Under the pieces are notes generated by a model that was not told where the DNA came from, ran no database searches, and saw only the letters and a program-made list of their open reading frames with translations. A DNA stretch of 64,000 nt from DASQPR01 sp963727415 (GTDB lineage: Bacteria; Actinomycetota; Actinomycetes; Mycobacteriales; Micromonosporaceae), in assembly GCA_963727415.1 (NCBI GenBank), contig CAVSGF010000002.1, forward strand, positions 372,001 to 436,000, in the 5' to 3' direction. Positions 8,777-18,450 of this stretch are shown here, piece by piece; position 1 is the stretch's first letter, and each line of letters opens with the position of its first letter. A program made the position numbers and the translations under genes.

Positions 8777-8806
8777 GCGCGCCGACACCTTCCCGGGTCG
8801 GCGCGC
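8777..8806 (+). terminator. Terminator-like hairpin after the coiled-coil gene
   Basis: Perfect 10-bp stem GCGCGCCGAC / GTCGGCGCGC with a 10-nt loop, followed by ATTGTATGT. The T-tract is poor, as is common in high-GC actinomycetes. Confidence 0.65.
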
Positions 8807-9153
8807 ATTGTATGTGACGGGTTGCATGTGGCGGCGACATGTGCAGCCGGCGGCACTGGCGTGGCCGGTGCCGGGTTGGACGCAATGGATAGTTCTGGTG
8901 GTATCTGGGTATCCGTGCTCGCATGTGGCCGGACTGCGAGTAGGGCCGATCGCGCGGTGACCCGAGCCGGCGGCCCACGGTACCCTTCGCGGTGGGGGGT
9001 GCCACTTCTCCGCTTAGTGCGGTGGACCACGCATGCCGGTTTGATCCGTTGCCGGTTCGGGCCAGGGCCGGCTCGATCCGGCGCCGGTTCGATCCACGCT
9101 GGACCCCACAACTGACCGAGGAACATCGGAATGAGCCAGACAACCGGAGAAGC

Positions 9154-12100
9154 GTGCACCTCAAGAGCCTGACCGTGAAGGGATTCAAGTCCTTCGCGTC
9201 GTCTACGACGCTGAAGCTGGAGCCGGGCATCACCTGCGTGGTGGGTCCCAACGGCTCCGGCAAGTCGAACGTTGTGGACGCCATCGCTTGGGTGCTCGGA
9301 GAGCAGGGCGCCAAGGCGCTGCGCGGCGGCAAGATGGAAGACGTCATCTTCGCCGGCACCAGCGGGCGGCCGCCGCTTGGGCGGGCCGAGGTGACACTCA
9401 CCATCGACAACTCCGACGGCGCCTTGCCGATCGAGTACACCGAGGTGTCCATCACCCGCCGGATGTACCGGTCCGGCGAGAGCGAGTACGAGATCAATGG
9501 CGACTCGTGCCGCCTGCTCGACATTCAGGAACTGCTCTCCGACTCCGGCATCGGCCGGGAGATGCACGTCATCGTCGGTCAGGGCCGGCTCGACGCGGTA
9601 CTGCATGCGAAGCCGGAGGATCGCCGGGCCTTCATCGAGGAGGCAGCGGGCGTTCTCAAGCACCGCAAGCGCAAGGAAAAGGCGCTGCGCAAGCTCGACG
9701 CGATGCAGACCAACCTGAACCGGCTCACCGACCTGACCGCCGAGCTGCGCCGCCAGCTCAAACCGCTCGGGCAAGCAGGCCGAGGTGGCCCGTCGCGCCG
9801 CCGGTATCCAGGCGGACCTGCGTGACGCCCGGCTGCGGCTGCTCGCCGACGACCTGTCGACCCTCCGGGAAACGCTTGCCAAGGACATCGCCGACGAGAC
9901 CGCGCTGCGCGGACCGCCGCGAGCAGGTCGAAAACGATCTGGCCGAGGTGCAGGCCCGGCTCGCCGCGCTCGAGGCCGCGCACGCGGCGGACCAGCCGCT
10001 GCTGGCCCGCGCGCAGGAGACCTGGTACGAGCTCTCCTCGCTCCAGGAGCGTCTGCGCTCCACCGAGCAGCTGGCCGCCGAACGGCTGCGGCACCTCAGT
10101 GCCGCGACCGAAGACGAGCGCACCGGCCGCGACCCGGATGAGATCGCCGCCGAGGCCGAGACGGTCCGCGAGCAGGAGGCCGCGCTCCGCGACGCGCTCG
10201 AGGCGGATGAGGAGCGCCTGGCCGAAGCGGTGGCGCGACGCCAGGATCTGGAACGGACGCTGGCCGAGGCGGAACGTGCACTGGTCACCGCCGTCAAAGC
10301 GATCGCCGACCGGCGTGAAGGGCTGGCCAAGCTGACCGGCCAGGTGGACGCTGCCCGGACCCGGGCGAACGCGGCCGAGGAGGAGATCGAGCGTCACGTC
10401 GCCGCTTTCGAGGAAGCGCGCGAGCGGGCCGACATCGCCGAGGAGGCCTGGGAGGCCGCGCGCGCCGAGTCCGATGATCTCGAACACGACGACTCCGACC
10501 TGGCGGTACGCCTGCGCGATGCGATGCGCGGCCGCGGACGCCGCCGGTGCCCGCGGTCAAGGAGCTCTCCGACGCCGAACGGGCCGCCGAACGAGACGCC
10601 GCCCAGTGGAAGGCCCGCGAGGAGGCGCTGGCGCTCGGGCCTGCGCCGCAAGGACGGCGCCGGCGCGCTGCTGGGCGCCGCCGACGAGGTGCCGGGCCTG
10701 CTCGGCAGCGTCGCGGCGCTGCTCGACCGTCGACGCCGGCCACGAGGCCGCCCTCGCGGCCGCGCTCGGCGGGCTCGCCGACGCCGTAGCGGTCTCCGGC
10801 ATCAGCGACGTCCGCGCGGCGATGCGACATGCTCAAGTCGGCGGACGCCGGGCGTGCGACGCTGTTCGTCGGTTCCGCCGGGCGCGCGCGATATCGGATC
10901 GGCGGCCCGTTGCCGGCCGGCGCGCATCTGGGCGCTGGAGGTCGTCCGTACCAGCGAGCCGCTGCGTCCGGCGCTGGTCCGCGCGCTGCACGACGTGGTC
11001 CTGGTCGACGACCTGGACGGCGCGCTGAGCTTGATCCGGCAGCATCCCGACCTGCGCGCGGTCACGCCCGACGGCGACGTGCGTCGGCGCGTACGCCGCC
11101 GCCGGCGGCTCGGCCAAGCCGACCAGCTACATCGAGGTGCAGGCGGCGGTGGACGAGGCCCGCGCCAAGCGGGCCGATGGCGACGCGCGCGTGACCGCGC
11201 TGCAAGGCGCAGCTGGCCGGGGCGCGGGACGAGGCAGCGGCCCGCAAGGAAGCGGTCGCCGCCGCTGAGACGCTGCGCCGTCAGAGGCCGACAGTGTCCG
11301 CAACGCCGCCGACCGCCGGCTGGCCGAGCTGGGCGCGTCCGCCAAGTCCGCGCGCGGCGAGGCGGAACGGCTGCTGGCCGCCCGCCACAAGGCCGAGCAG
11401 GCCCGCGAGGAGAGCCTGGCCCGGCTGACCGATCTGGAAGAGCGGCTGCGGACTGGCCGAGGACACCCCGCTCGAGGCGGACCCGTCCAGCGACGAGCGC
11501 GACCGCTGGCCGCGCTGGTTCCCGGTGCCCGGCAGAACGAGATGGAGGTACGGCTCGCGGTACGCACCGCCGAGGAGCGGGTCGGCGCGCTGACCGGGCC
11601 GGGCCGAGGCGCTGGAGCGTCAGGCGGCCGCCGAGCGCGCCGCCCGGGAGCGGGCCTCGGCCCGCCGCGCCGCCCGGGCTCGCGGCGCCGAGATCGCCCG
11701 GATCGTGGCCTCGCGGCGCCGCGACGGCGCTCACCCGGATCGCCGTCACGCTGGCGGCCGCGGCCGAGGAGCGCGACGAGATCGCCGCCGCCCGCACCGC
11801 CCGCGAGGCGGAGCTGGCCGAGGTGCGCGGCGCGCGCCACCCGGCTCGCCGCCGATCTGGAGCGCCTGACCAGCGCCGTGCACCGCGACGAGGTGGCGCG
11901 GGCCGAGCAGCGGTTGCGCATCGAGGCGCTGGAGGCCAAGGCGGCCGAGGAGTTCGGACTCGATGTCGCCGCGCTGCTCGACGAGTACGGGCCGCAGGCA
12001 GCCGGTACCGCCGACCGCGGTCGAGCTGGCGGCGGCCGGAAGCGGCGGCCGAGCCGGAGCCGGATCCGGTGCCCGTACGACCGGGCCATCCAGGAGAAGC

Positions 12101-12758
12101 GGGCCGCTCGGGCCGAGCGCGAACTGACGCTGCTCGGCAAGGTCAACCCGCTGGCGCTGGAGGAGTTCGCGGCGCTGGAGGAGCGCTACAAGTTCCTCTC
12201 CGAGCAGCTGGAGGACCTCAAGGCCACCCGTCGTGACCTGCTCACCGTGGTCAAGGACGTGGATGACCGCATCCTGGAGGTGTTCACCAGCGCCTACGCA
12301 CGACACCGCCCGCGAGTTCGAGCAGGTGTTCAAGGTGCTCTTCCCCGGGCGGCGAGGGCCGGCTGGTGCTCACCGAACCGGACGACATGCTGACCACCGG
12401 CATCGAGGTCGAGGCGCGGCCGCCGGGCAAGAAGATCAAGCGGCTGTCGCTGCTGTCCGGCGGCGAGCGGTCGCTTACCGCGGTGGCGATGCTGGTGGCG
12501 ATCTTCCGCGCCCGGCCCAGCCCGTTCTACATCATGGACGAGGTCGAGGCGGCCCTGGACGACGTCAACCTGGGCCGGCTGCTCACGCTGATGGCGCAGC
12601 TGCGGGAGAAGAGCCAGCTGATCATCATCACCCACCAGAAGCGGACCATGGAGATCGCCGACGCGCTGTACGGCGTCACCATGCGCGGCGGCGTCACCGA
12701 GGTGATCAGCCAGCGGCTCGAACGTGATGCCGATTCGGTCGAGGTACCGGTGCCGTGA
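9154..12758 (+). CDS. smc: Chromosome segregation ATPase SMC (many apparent +1 indels)
   Basis: About 1,195 residues when frames are joined, the normal SMC length. Walker A GPNGSGKSN is at residues 31-39; the C-terminal signature LSGGERSLTA and Walker B (FYIMDEVEAALDDVN) are near 12,455-12,560. Long coiled coils flank a hinge around 10,640-11,100 (GAGALLGAADEVPGLLGSV). GTG 9154 has a GGAGA site. The coding frame changes about 20 times, nearly always by one extra base beside a wobble position, for example CTC-G-ACC near 10,729, ATG-C-GAC near 10,828 and CTG-C-AAG near 11,204. Every segment between them is well conserved, so this is almost certainly one gene with consensus errors. The next gene overlaps its stop (GTGA). 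Confidence 0.9.
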
Positions 12759-13390
12759 CCGCACCACAACCCGGCCGGCCGGGGCGGCTCGCCGGCCGGC
12801 GGCGGCAACCGCGCGCCCTGCTCATCGACTTGGACGGCGTGCTCCGCCTGTTCGACCCCGAGGTGGACCGCGCCATCGAGGCGAAGTACGACCTCACCGA
12901 GGGGTCACTCTGGACAACCGCGTCGAGGGTGGCCCATCTGCATCTCGCGGTGACCGGGCGGATCACCCACGCCGAGTGGATGGCCGAGGTGGCCCGGTCG
13001 CTGGGCGCACCGGACGCGGTCCGCGAATGGCAGGGGTACCACGGTGACATCGATCCGGTCGTCCGTGGCATCGTCGCGCAGGTACGGGCCGCCGGGTTCC
13101 CGGTCGGACTGGCCACCAACGCCACCGACCGGCTTGAACATGATCTTGCCGACTTCGGTCTGTCCGAGGCGTTCGACGCGATCGTGAACGGATCGGTGGT
13201 GGGTTACGCCAAACCGCACCCGGAGTTCTACGCCGCCGCGATCAAAGCGCTGGACGTGCCGGCGGCGGAGATCCTCTTTGTGGACGACTCACCACGGTTT
13301 GTCGCCGGTGCTCGCTCGGCCGGTCTGTCCGCGGTCCGGTACAGCGGGCATGAAGACCTCCGATACGTCAGGACCGCGTTCGGCCTGTAG
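12755..13390 (+). CDS. HAD-family hydrolase
   Basis: 211 residues. HAD motifs: DLDGV (about 24-28; nucleophile and acid Asp), ATNAT (motif II, about 119-123), KPHPEFY (motif III Lys) and FVDDSPRF (motif IV). This subgroup resembles small-molecule phosphatases and beta-phosphoglucomutase-like proteins; the substrate is unknown. The GTG start overlaps the smc stop by 4 bp, implying coupled translation. The frame is intact, in contrast with smc. Confidence 0.88.
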   Translation: MTAPQPGRPGRLAGRRRQPRALLIDLDGVLRLFDPEVDRAIEAKYDLTEGSLWTTASRVAHLHLAVTGRITHAEWMAEVARSLGAPDAVREWQGYHGDIDPVVRGIVAQVRAAGFPVGLATNATDRLEHDLADFGLSEAFDAIVNGSVVGYAKPHPEFYAAAIKALDVPAAEILFVDDSPRFVAGARSAGLSAVRYSGHEDLRYVRTAFGL

Positions 13391-13392
13391 GC

Positions 13393-13431
13393 GCTTGTTC
13401 CTGAACTGCGTGGCTGGGCTCAGGAACAAGC
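13393..13431 (+). terminator. Hairpin after the HAD gene
   Basis: Perfect 12-bp stem GCTTGTTCCTGA / TCAGGAACAAGC with a 15-nt loop, beginning 3 bp after the HAD gene stop. No T-tract; probable terminator. Confidence 0.6.
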
Positions 13432-13448
13432 ACCAACACGGTGGTGCA

Positions 13449-13484
13449 GCGCGGTGCGTTTAGCGCGGTGCGTTTAGCGCGGTA
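13449..13484 (+). repeat. 14-bp tandem repeat
   Basis: Unit GCGCGGTGCGTTTA occurs twice (13449-13462, 13463-13476), followed by a partial third copy, between the HAD and methyltransferase genes. Confidence 0.75.
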
Positions 13485-13561
13485 TGCCCCTAGTGCCGTG
13501 GCACTTCCGGCGCGGCGGGAATTGCGTTGATGCGCCGCGGCGGGTGCGGCAGCATCTGGGC

Positions 13562-14359
13562 ATGATCGCGAATGAGATCGGCGACTACTACCGGCGGATG
13601 GGCGAGCGCGACCGGCTTGTGGCCGGCGCCGGCCGCCTGGAATTCCTGCGTACCTGGGACATCATGGTCCGTGAGCTACCGGCCGCACCGGCGACCGTGG
13701 TCGACGTCGGCGGCGCGACCGGGGTCTACGCCGGGCCGCTGGCCGAGGCCGGATACCAGGTCCGTCTGATCGATCCGGTCCCGGAGCACGTCGCGGACGC
13801 CGCGGCGTTGGCCGGGGTGACGGCGTCGATCGGCGATGCGCGGGACCTTCCGGTGACTTCAGACAGCGCCGACGCCGTGCTCATCTTCGGTCCGCTCTAC
13901 CATCTGCATGATCGACCCGACCGGGTTCGTGCTTGGGCCGAGGCGGCCCGGGTGGTCCGTCCGGGCGGCGTGGTGCTGGGCGCCACGATCAGCCGGTACG
14001 CCTCGTTCCTGGACTGTCTCGGCAGCGGATCCGCGGAGGATCCGGCTTTCCGGGCCACCGTCGACATCGACCTGGCGACCGGGCGGCACCTCAATCCGGA
14101 TGCCCACCCGAACTGGTTCACCACCGCGTACTTCCAGCATCCAGGCGAGATCCCGGCCGAGGTCGCCGACGCTGGTCTGGAGCTGTGCCGGATCGTGCCG
14201 GTGGAGATGGCGGCCGGGTTCGCTCGCGGGCGGTTGACGGAGCTAATCGACGACGAGGGCGTTGCCGCCTGGACGCTTGACGTCATGCGCCGTTTCGAAG
14301 ATGACCCGGCGGTGCTCGCGGCCACACCGCACCTGATCGCGGTGGCACGGCGCGCTTGA
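13562..14359 (+). CDS. Class I SAM-dependent methyltransferase
   Basis: 265 residues. SAM-binding motif I is VVDVGGATGVYAGPLAEAGY (about 50-69), with LIDPVPEH as the acidic ribose-binding loop and DAVLIFGPLYHL as motif IV. The substrate cannot be read from the sequence. I chose ATG 13562 over an upstream in-frame ATG because the protein then starts with the family-like IANEIGDYY helix. It is followed by a PH-like protein gene in the same direction. Confidence 0.85.
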   Translation: MIANEIGDYYRRMGERDRLVAGAGRLEFLRTWDIMVRELPAAPATVVDVGGATGVYAGPLAEAGYQVRLIDPVPEHVADAAALAGVTASIGDARDLPVTSDSADAVLIFGPLYHLHDRPDRVRAWAEAARVVRPGGVVLGATISRYASFLDCLGSGSAEDPAFRATVDIDLATGRHLNPDAHPNWFTTAYFQHPGEIPAEVADAGLELCRIVPVEMAAGFARGRLTELIDDEGVAAWTLDVMRRFEDDPAVLAATPHLIAVARRA

Positions 14360-14474
14360 CGCCCGCGCCTGGACCTGGGCGGCCATCCGGACGGCCAGGG
14401 GCGCGACGGGGCGCGGCGAGGTAGGGTGACCGACATCCCGGGCCGTTCCTGGACCCGGATGCCAAGCGGGAGGC

Positions 14475-14996
14475 GTGAAGGTGACCCACATCCGGAACTG
14501 GTCGCGGGCGATCGCCGGCTGTGTCATGCTCGCCGTGATCTTCGGTCTGCTATGCGCCAGCGTGATCACCAGGCCGGACCCGGGCGGGTACGCCGGGCTG
14601 GCGGTCGCCGGAGCCGCGCTCGCCGGGTTCGCCGTCCGCATCATCCGCTCCGGTGTGGTGGTCGACGACGAGGGGCTGACGGTCCGCAACTGGTTGCGGA
14701 CCAGGCGCCTGGCCTGGTCCGAGATCGCTGGATTCTCACCGGCGTGGGATGACAAGCAGCACCGGCGGATCGGGATCGCGCTGACCGGCGGCGGCCGGGT
14801 GAGCTGCCCGGCGCTGACCAACCTTGCCGATGTCGGTTACGTTTTCGGGCTGCGCTCGCCGACGTACTCCGGTCCGATCGACCCGAACAACGCCGCGGCC
14901 GACCGGCTCGCCGAGGCGATCGAACGCCGCCTCGGCACCGTCACCCGGGCGCCGAGGGCCGCGCAGCCGGCCGATCGAGTCGCCGGGCCGCGCTGA
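14475..14996 (+). CDS. PH-domain-like membrane protein
   Basis: 173 residues. Two membrane segments (about 12-30 and 41-58) are followed by a bacterial PH-like domain with the motif VVDDEGLTVRNWLRTRRLAW-SEI, typical of short bPH proteins in actinomycetes. The start is GTG. Function unknown. Confidence 0.75.
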   Translation: MKVTHIRNWSRAIAGCVMLAVIFGLLCASVITRPDPGGYAGLAVAGAALAGFAVRIIRSGVVVDDEGLTVRNWLRTRRLAWSEIAGFSPAWDDKQHRRIGIALTGGGRVSCPALTNLADVGYVFGLRSPTYSGPIDPNNAAADRLAEAIERRLGTVTRAPRAAQPADRVAGPR

Positions 14997-15000
14997 CCGG

Positions 15001-15143
15001 CGGCGCCGAACGCGTCCATGTGGATTTACGCGGTGCCGAACGCGTCCATGTGGATTTACGCGGTGCCGAACGCGTCCAGGTGGATTTACGCGGTGCCGAA
15101 CGCGTCCAGGTGGATTTACGCGGTGCCGAACGCGTCCAGGTGG
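15001..15143 (-). repeat. 30-bp tandem repeat made from the galE 3' end
   Basis: Almost five copies of a 30-bp unit. On the minus strand each copy encodes the GalE C-terminus (H-L/M-DAFGTA) followed by a TAA stop. The innermost copy is the real gene end; the other four extend downstream. Copies differ by only one or two bases, so the expansion is recent. There are no spacers, so it is not a CRISPR array. Confidence 0.93.
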
Positions 15144-16084
15144 AACTGCCAGGCGTCGGCCACGATGTCGCGGAGGTCCGGTCGCTCCGGAACCCAGCCC
15201 AGCACCCGGCGGGCCTTGTCGCTGCTCGCCACGCTGCGCATGAAGTCGCCCGGCCGGCGCGGCGCCACCTCGACCGGGACCGGCCGGCCGCTCACCTCAC
15301 GTACCGTCTCGATGACCCGCTTGTTCGTGTAGCCGTTGCCGTTTCCGAGGTTGAACACTTCGTGCCGGCCCGGCGGGATCCACTCCAGCGCCAGCAGGTG
15401 CGCGCGGGCCAGATCGGCGATGTGGATGTAGTCCCGGATGCAGGTGCCGTCCTCGGTCGGGTAGTCGTCGCCGTACAGCTTCAGCGCATCCTGCTGGCCC
15501 GCGGCGACGCGCAGCACGATCGGGATGAGGTGGCTCTCCGGCGTGTGCCGTTCTCCCAGCCGCCCGACCGCGCCCGCCGCGTTGAAGTAGCGCAGGCTGA
15601 CCGCGCCGAGACCAAAGGCATTGGCCTCCGCGGCCAGCATCAGGTCCGTGGCCATCTTGGTCACCGTGTACGGATTGGTCGGCGCCACCGGCGCGTCCTC
15701 ATTGAGGAGGCCGTCGTCGGTTGCCTGGTACACCGAACCGGTCGACGAGAAGATCATCCGAGGCACCTGGGCGGTACGGACCGCCTTCAGCACCGCGAGC
15801 GTGCCGCTCACATTGGTGTGCCAGTAGAGGTCCGGCCGCTTGACCGACTCGGCCACCTCGATCTTCCCGGCGAAGTGCAGCACGCCTTCGAAACCCGCTC
15901 GCGGTGTCAGGATGTCCGCCACGTCGTGGATGTCACCTTTGTGAAAGCTGGCGCCGTCAGGGATGTTGTCGTCGAACCCGGTCGACAGGTCATCGAGGAT
16001 TACCACCTCGTGGCCCGCCTTGACCAGTTGATGGGACACGACACTGCCGATGTATCCGGCGCCACCGGTGACCAGAAGCTTCAT
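15116..16084 (-). CDS. galE: UDP-glucose 4-epimerase
   Basis: 322 residues, an extended SDR. The NAD-binding loop TGGAGYIG is at residues 7-14, catalytic Ser in IFSSTGSVY, and YxxxK in NPYTVTKMATD. ERHTPESHLIP and RDYIHIADLA are characteristic of GalE. It interconverts UDP-Glc and UDP-Gal (or the GlcNAc/GalNAc pair) for surface polysaccharides and could supply precursors to the glycosyltransferases in this window, which is inference. The ATG at 16084 gives the standard MKLLVTGG start. The last 30 bp are tandemly repeated downstream. Confidence 0.95.
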   Translation of the reverse strand: MKLLVTGGAGYIGSVVSHQLVKAGHEVVILDDLSTGFDDNIPDGASFHKGDIHDVADILTPRAGFEGVLHFAGKIEVAESVKRPDLYWHTNVSGTLAVLKAVRTAQVPRMIFSSTGSVYQATDDGLLNEDAPVAPTNPYTVTKMATDLMLAAEANAFGLGAVSLRYFNAAGAVGRLGERHTPESHLIPIVLRVAAGQQDALKLYGDDYPTEDGTCIRDYIHIADLARAHLLALEWIPPGRHEVFNLGNGNGYTNKRVIETVREVSGRPVPVEVAPRRPGDFMRSVASSDKARRVLGWVPERPDLRDIVADAWQFHLDAFGTA

Positions 16085-16195
16085 GGCTTCGACTCTAGTG
16101 AACCTTGCCCAATGGCCGCACACCGCTGGCTGTGCGTCGACTGTACCGGTTGAAAGCTGGCACGGCCGGACAAATCTATCGCCGGCGTGGGTCGC

Positions 16196-16975
16196 TCACG
16201 CGTACCGGTTGAACCCGCCCTCGACGTCGATGATCTGCCCGGTAACCCAGTTTGCCTGCGGCGAGCACAGGAACGACACCACGGGTGCGACGTCACCGGG
16301 CAGCCCCCAGCGTCCCTGCGGGAACTTCCGGTTCAGCCATTCGACGTCGGCGCGCGGCGCCCAGCCGGTGTCATTCGGACCGGGATTGATGCCGTTGACC
16401 GTGAAGCCACGTGGAGCGAGCACGAACGACAGGTCCCGGACCAGGTACTCGACGGCCGCCTTGGAGGCGGCGTAGGCAAGTTCGGCCGGCATCGGTCCCA
16501 GCCGCTGGCCGCTGGAGAACAGCACGACGCGAGCGCCCGGCGTAGCGGCCACCGAGAACGCCTCGACCAGCAGCATCGTCGCGCGTACGTTGACGATCAA
16601 GTGCCGGTCGATTTCGGTGGCGTCGAGTTTGCCGAGCGCCGTCTTGGTCGAGTACGTGTGGCAGGCGACCAGGGCGTCCACCCGGCCGAACGCGGAGCGC
16701 GCACCGGCTATCAGCGCACCCGGGGCGGCCGGGTCGGCGAGATCGGCCGTGGCCCACGTCACCCGATCGCCGGCCAGCTTCTCCGGCGACGGGCCGGGTA
16801 CCCCGACGGATGCGTCGTAGGCGGGCAATCCGGTGGCGTACACCCGGTAGCCGTCGGCCGCGAGCCGGCGGGTGATCTCGGCACCGATGTTGTTGTCGCG
16901 ACCGACTCCGGTGACCACAGCCACGCGATCCGGCCGCGTGACCGGATCGTGTGACTCGTGCGCGAGATGTGACAT
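16196..16975 (-). CDS. Short-chain dehydrogenase/reductase
   Basis: 259 residues, classical SDR. The dinucleotide-binding loop is VVTGVGRDNNIGAEI, the catalytic Ser lies in LFSSGQRLG, and YAASKAAVEYL supplies Tyr and Lys. The C-terminal VTGQIIDVEGGF is typical of FabG-like reductases. The substrate is unknown. It is divergent from ftsY with an 83-bp gap. ATG 16975 is chosen; the open frame extends 66 bp further upstream. Confidence 0.88.
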   Translation of the reverse strand: MSHLAHESHDPVTRPDRVAVVTGVGRDNNIGAEITRRLAADGYRVYATGLPAYDASVGVPGPSPEKLAGDRVTWATADLADPAAPGALIAGARSAFGRVDALVACHTYSTKTALGKLDATEIDRHLIVNVRATMLLVEAFSVAATPGARVVLFSSGQRLGPMPAELAYAASKAAVEYLVRDLSFVLAPRGFTVNGINPGPNDTGWAPRADVEWLNRKFPQGRWGLPGDVAPVVSFLCSPQANWVTGQIIDVEGGFNRYA

Positions 16976-17058
16976 GCGACGTGACGTTAACAGGCAATGA
17001 GCGCCGGGAACGGACGTGGAGCACACCCCGTCCCGCCACATCTGCCAGGATGGCGGCC

Positions 17059-18412
17059 ATGAGTTGGCACGAATACGTTCCGATCATCGTCGTTGTCATC
17101 GCCCTCATCGGGGGTGGTGCCTTCGTCGTCCCACGGATGCGGCGGCGGTCGTCCGAGGCGGAACACCCAACTCCGGACACCACCTCGGGCGGGCCGGCCG
17201 GCACCGCCGTCGAGGATCGCCCGCCACAGGCGAAGGCACCGTCGCCGACCAAGCCGTCGCCAACCAAGCCGTCGCCAACCAAGCCGTCGCCAACCAAGCC
17301 CGCCAAGCCGGGTGCTCCACCAAAGGTGCCGTCGGCCCGGCCCGGCCCGACCGCGCCGCCCGGCCCGACCGCGCCGCCGGTCAAGAAGCCGCCGCCGGCT
17401 CCGCCGGCCGAAAAGCCCACCATCGAGAAACCCACCGTCGAGCCGCCGGCCCCGGCGGCACCACCGCTTGAGACCCCGGAACCGACCGCGGGACGACTGG
17501 TGCGGCTGCGTGGCCGGCTGTCCCGATCGCAGAACGCGTTCGGCAAGGGCCTGCTCGCCCTGATCTCGCGTGACCACCTCGACGAGGACGCGTGGGAGGA
17601 ACTGGAAGACACGCTGATCAGCGCAGACGTGGGGCTGGAGGCGACGCGAGAGATCACTGAGCGGCTGCGGGAGCGGACCCGCGTGCTCGGTACCAAGTCC
17701 GCCACCGATCTGCGCGGCCTGCTGGCCGAGGAACTAATCTCCACCCTCGATCCGGCGATGGACCGGTCACTGCACGCCACCCCGCACGGCGCCGACCCGG
17801 CGGTCGTGCTGGTGGTGGGGGTGAACGGTGCCGGCAAGACCACCACATGCGGCAAGATCGCCCGCGTTCTGATCGCGGACGGTCATACCGTGATGCTGGG
17901 CGCCGCCGACACGTTCCGTGCGGCCGCCGCCGATCAGCTGGCCACCTGGGCCAGCCGGGTCGGTGCCGAGGTGGTCCGCGGGCCCGAAGGCGGAGACCCG
18001 GCGGCGGTGGCATTCGACACGGTTCGCCGCGGCAAGGAGGCCGAGGTCGACTCGGTGCTGATCGACACCGCCGGCCGGCTCCAGAACAAGATCGGCCTGA
18101 TGGATGAGCTCGGCAAGGTCAAGCGGGTGGTGGAGAAGCACGGTACGGTCGACGAGACCTTGCTCATCCTGGACGCCACGACCGGCCAGAACGGTCTTGA
18201 GCAGGCTCGGGTGTTCACCGAGGTTTGTGACGTGACGGGCGTGGTCGCTGACGAAACTTGACGGCACCGCGAAAGGTGGCATCGTGATCGCGGTGCAACG
18301 CAAGCTTGGAATCCCGGTGAAGCTGGTCGGCCTTGGGGAGGGCTCGGACGATCTGGCGCCGTTCGATCCGAAACAGTTCGTCGACGCGCTGCTCGGCGGT
18401 GATGACCGGTGA
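17059..18412 (+). CDS. ftsY: SRP receptor FtsY (one +1 indel)
   Basis: About 450 residues. An N-terminal membrane segment (about 6-22) is followed by a Pro/Lys/Ala-rich linker with SPTKP repeats, then the NG domain: GVNGAGKTT (P-loop), DTAGRLQNK and the end GEGSDDLAPF. Together with Ffh it docks translating ribosomes to the membrane. The frame breaks near 18,245, where GTC-G-CTG has one extra G; removing it restores VVLTKLDGTAKGG and the TGA at 18,410-18,412. ATG 17059 has an AGGA 8 nt upstream. Confidence 0.93.
17239..17300 (+). repeat. 15-bp tandem repeat in the ftsY linker
   Basis: Four copies of a 15-bp unit (TCGCCAACCAAGCCG, first copy with one change) encode SPTKP in the flexible linker between membrane segment and NG domain. 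Confidence 0.85.
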
Positions 18413-18450
18413 CGGCCGAGATCCACGCCCGGGTGGGCGGCGAGTAGAGC

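Noticed and set aside
9154..12758. smc, amtB, ffh, tsf, pyrH and frr as pseudogenes
   Set aside because: All are essential or single-copy housekeeping genes with full conservation on both sides of every indel and normal joined lengths (RRF comes to exactly 185 residues).
15001..15143. CRISPR-like array
   Set aside because: The 30-bp units are directly adjacent with no spacers, and each is a copy of the galE 3' end.
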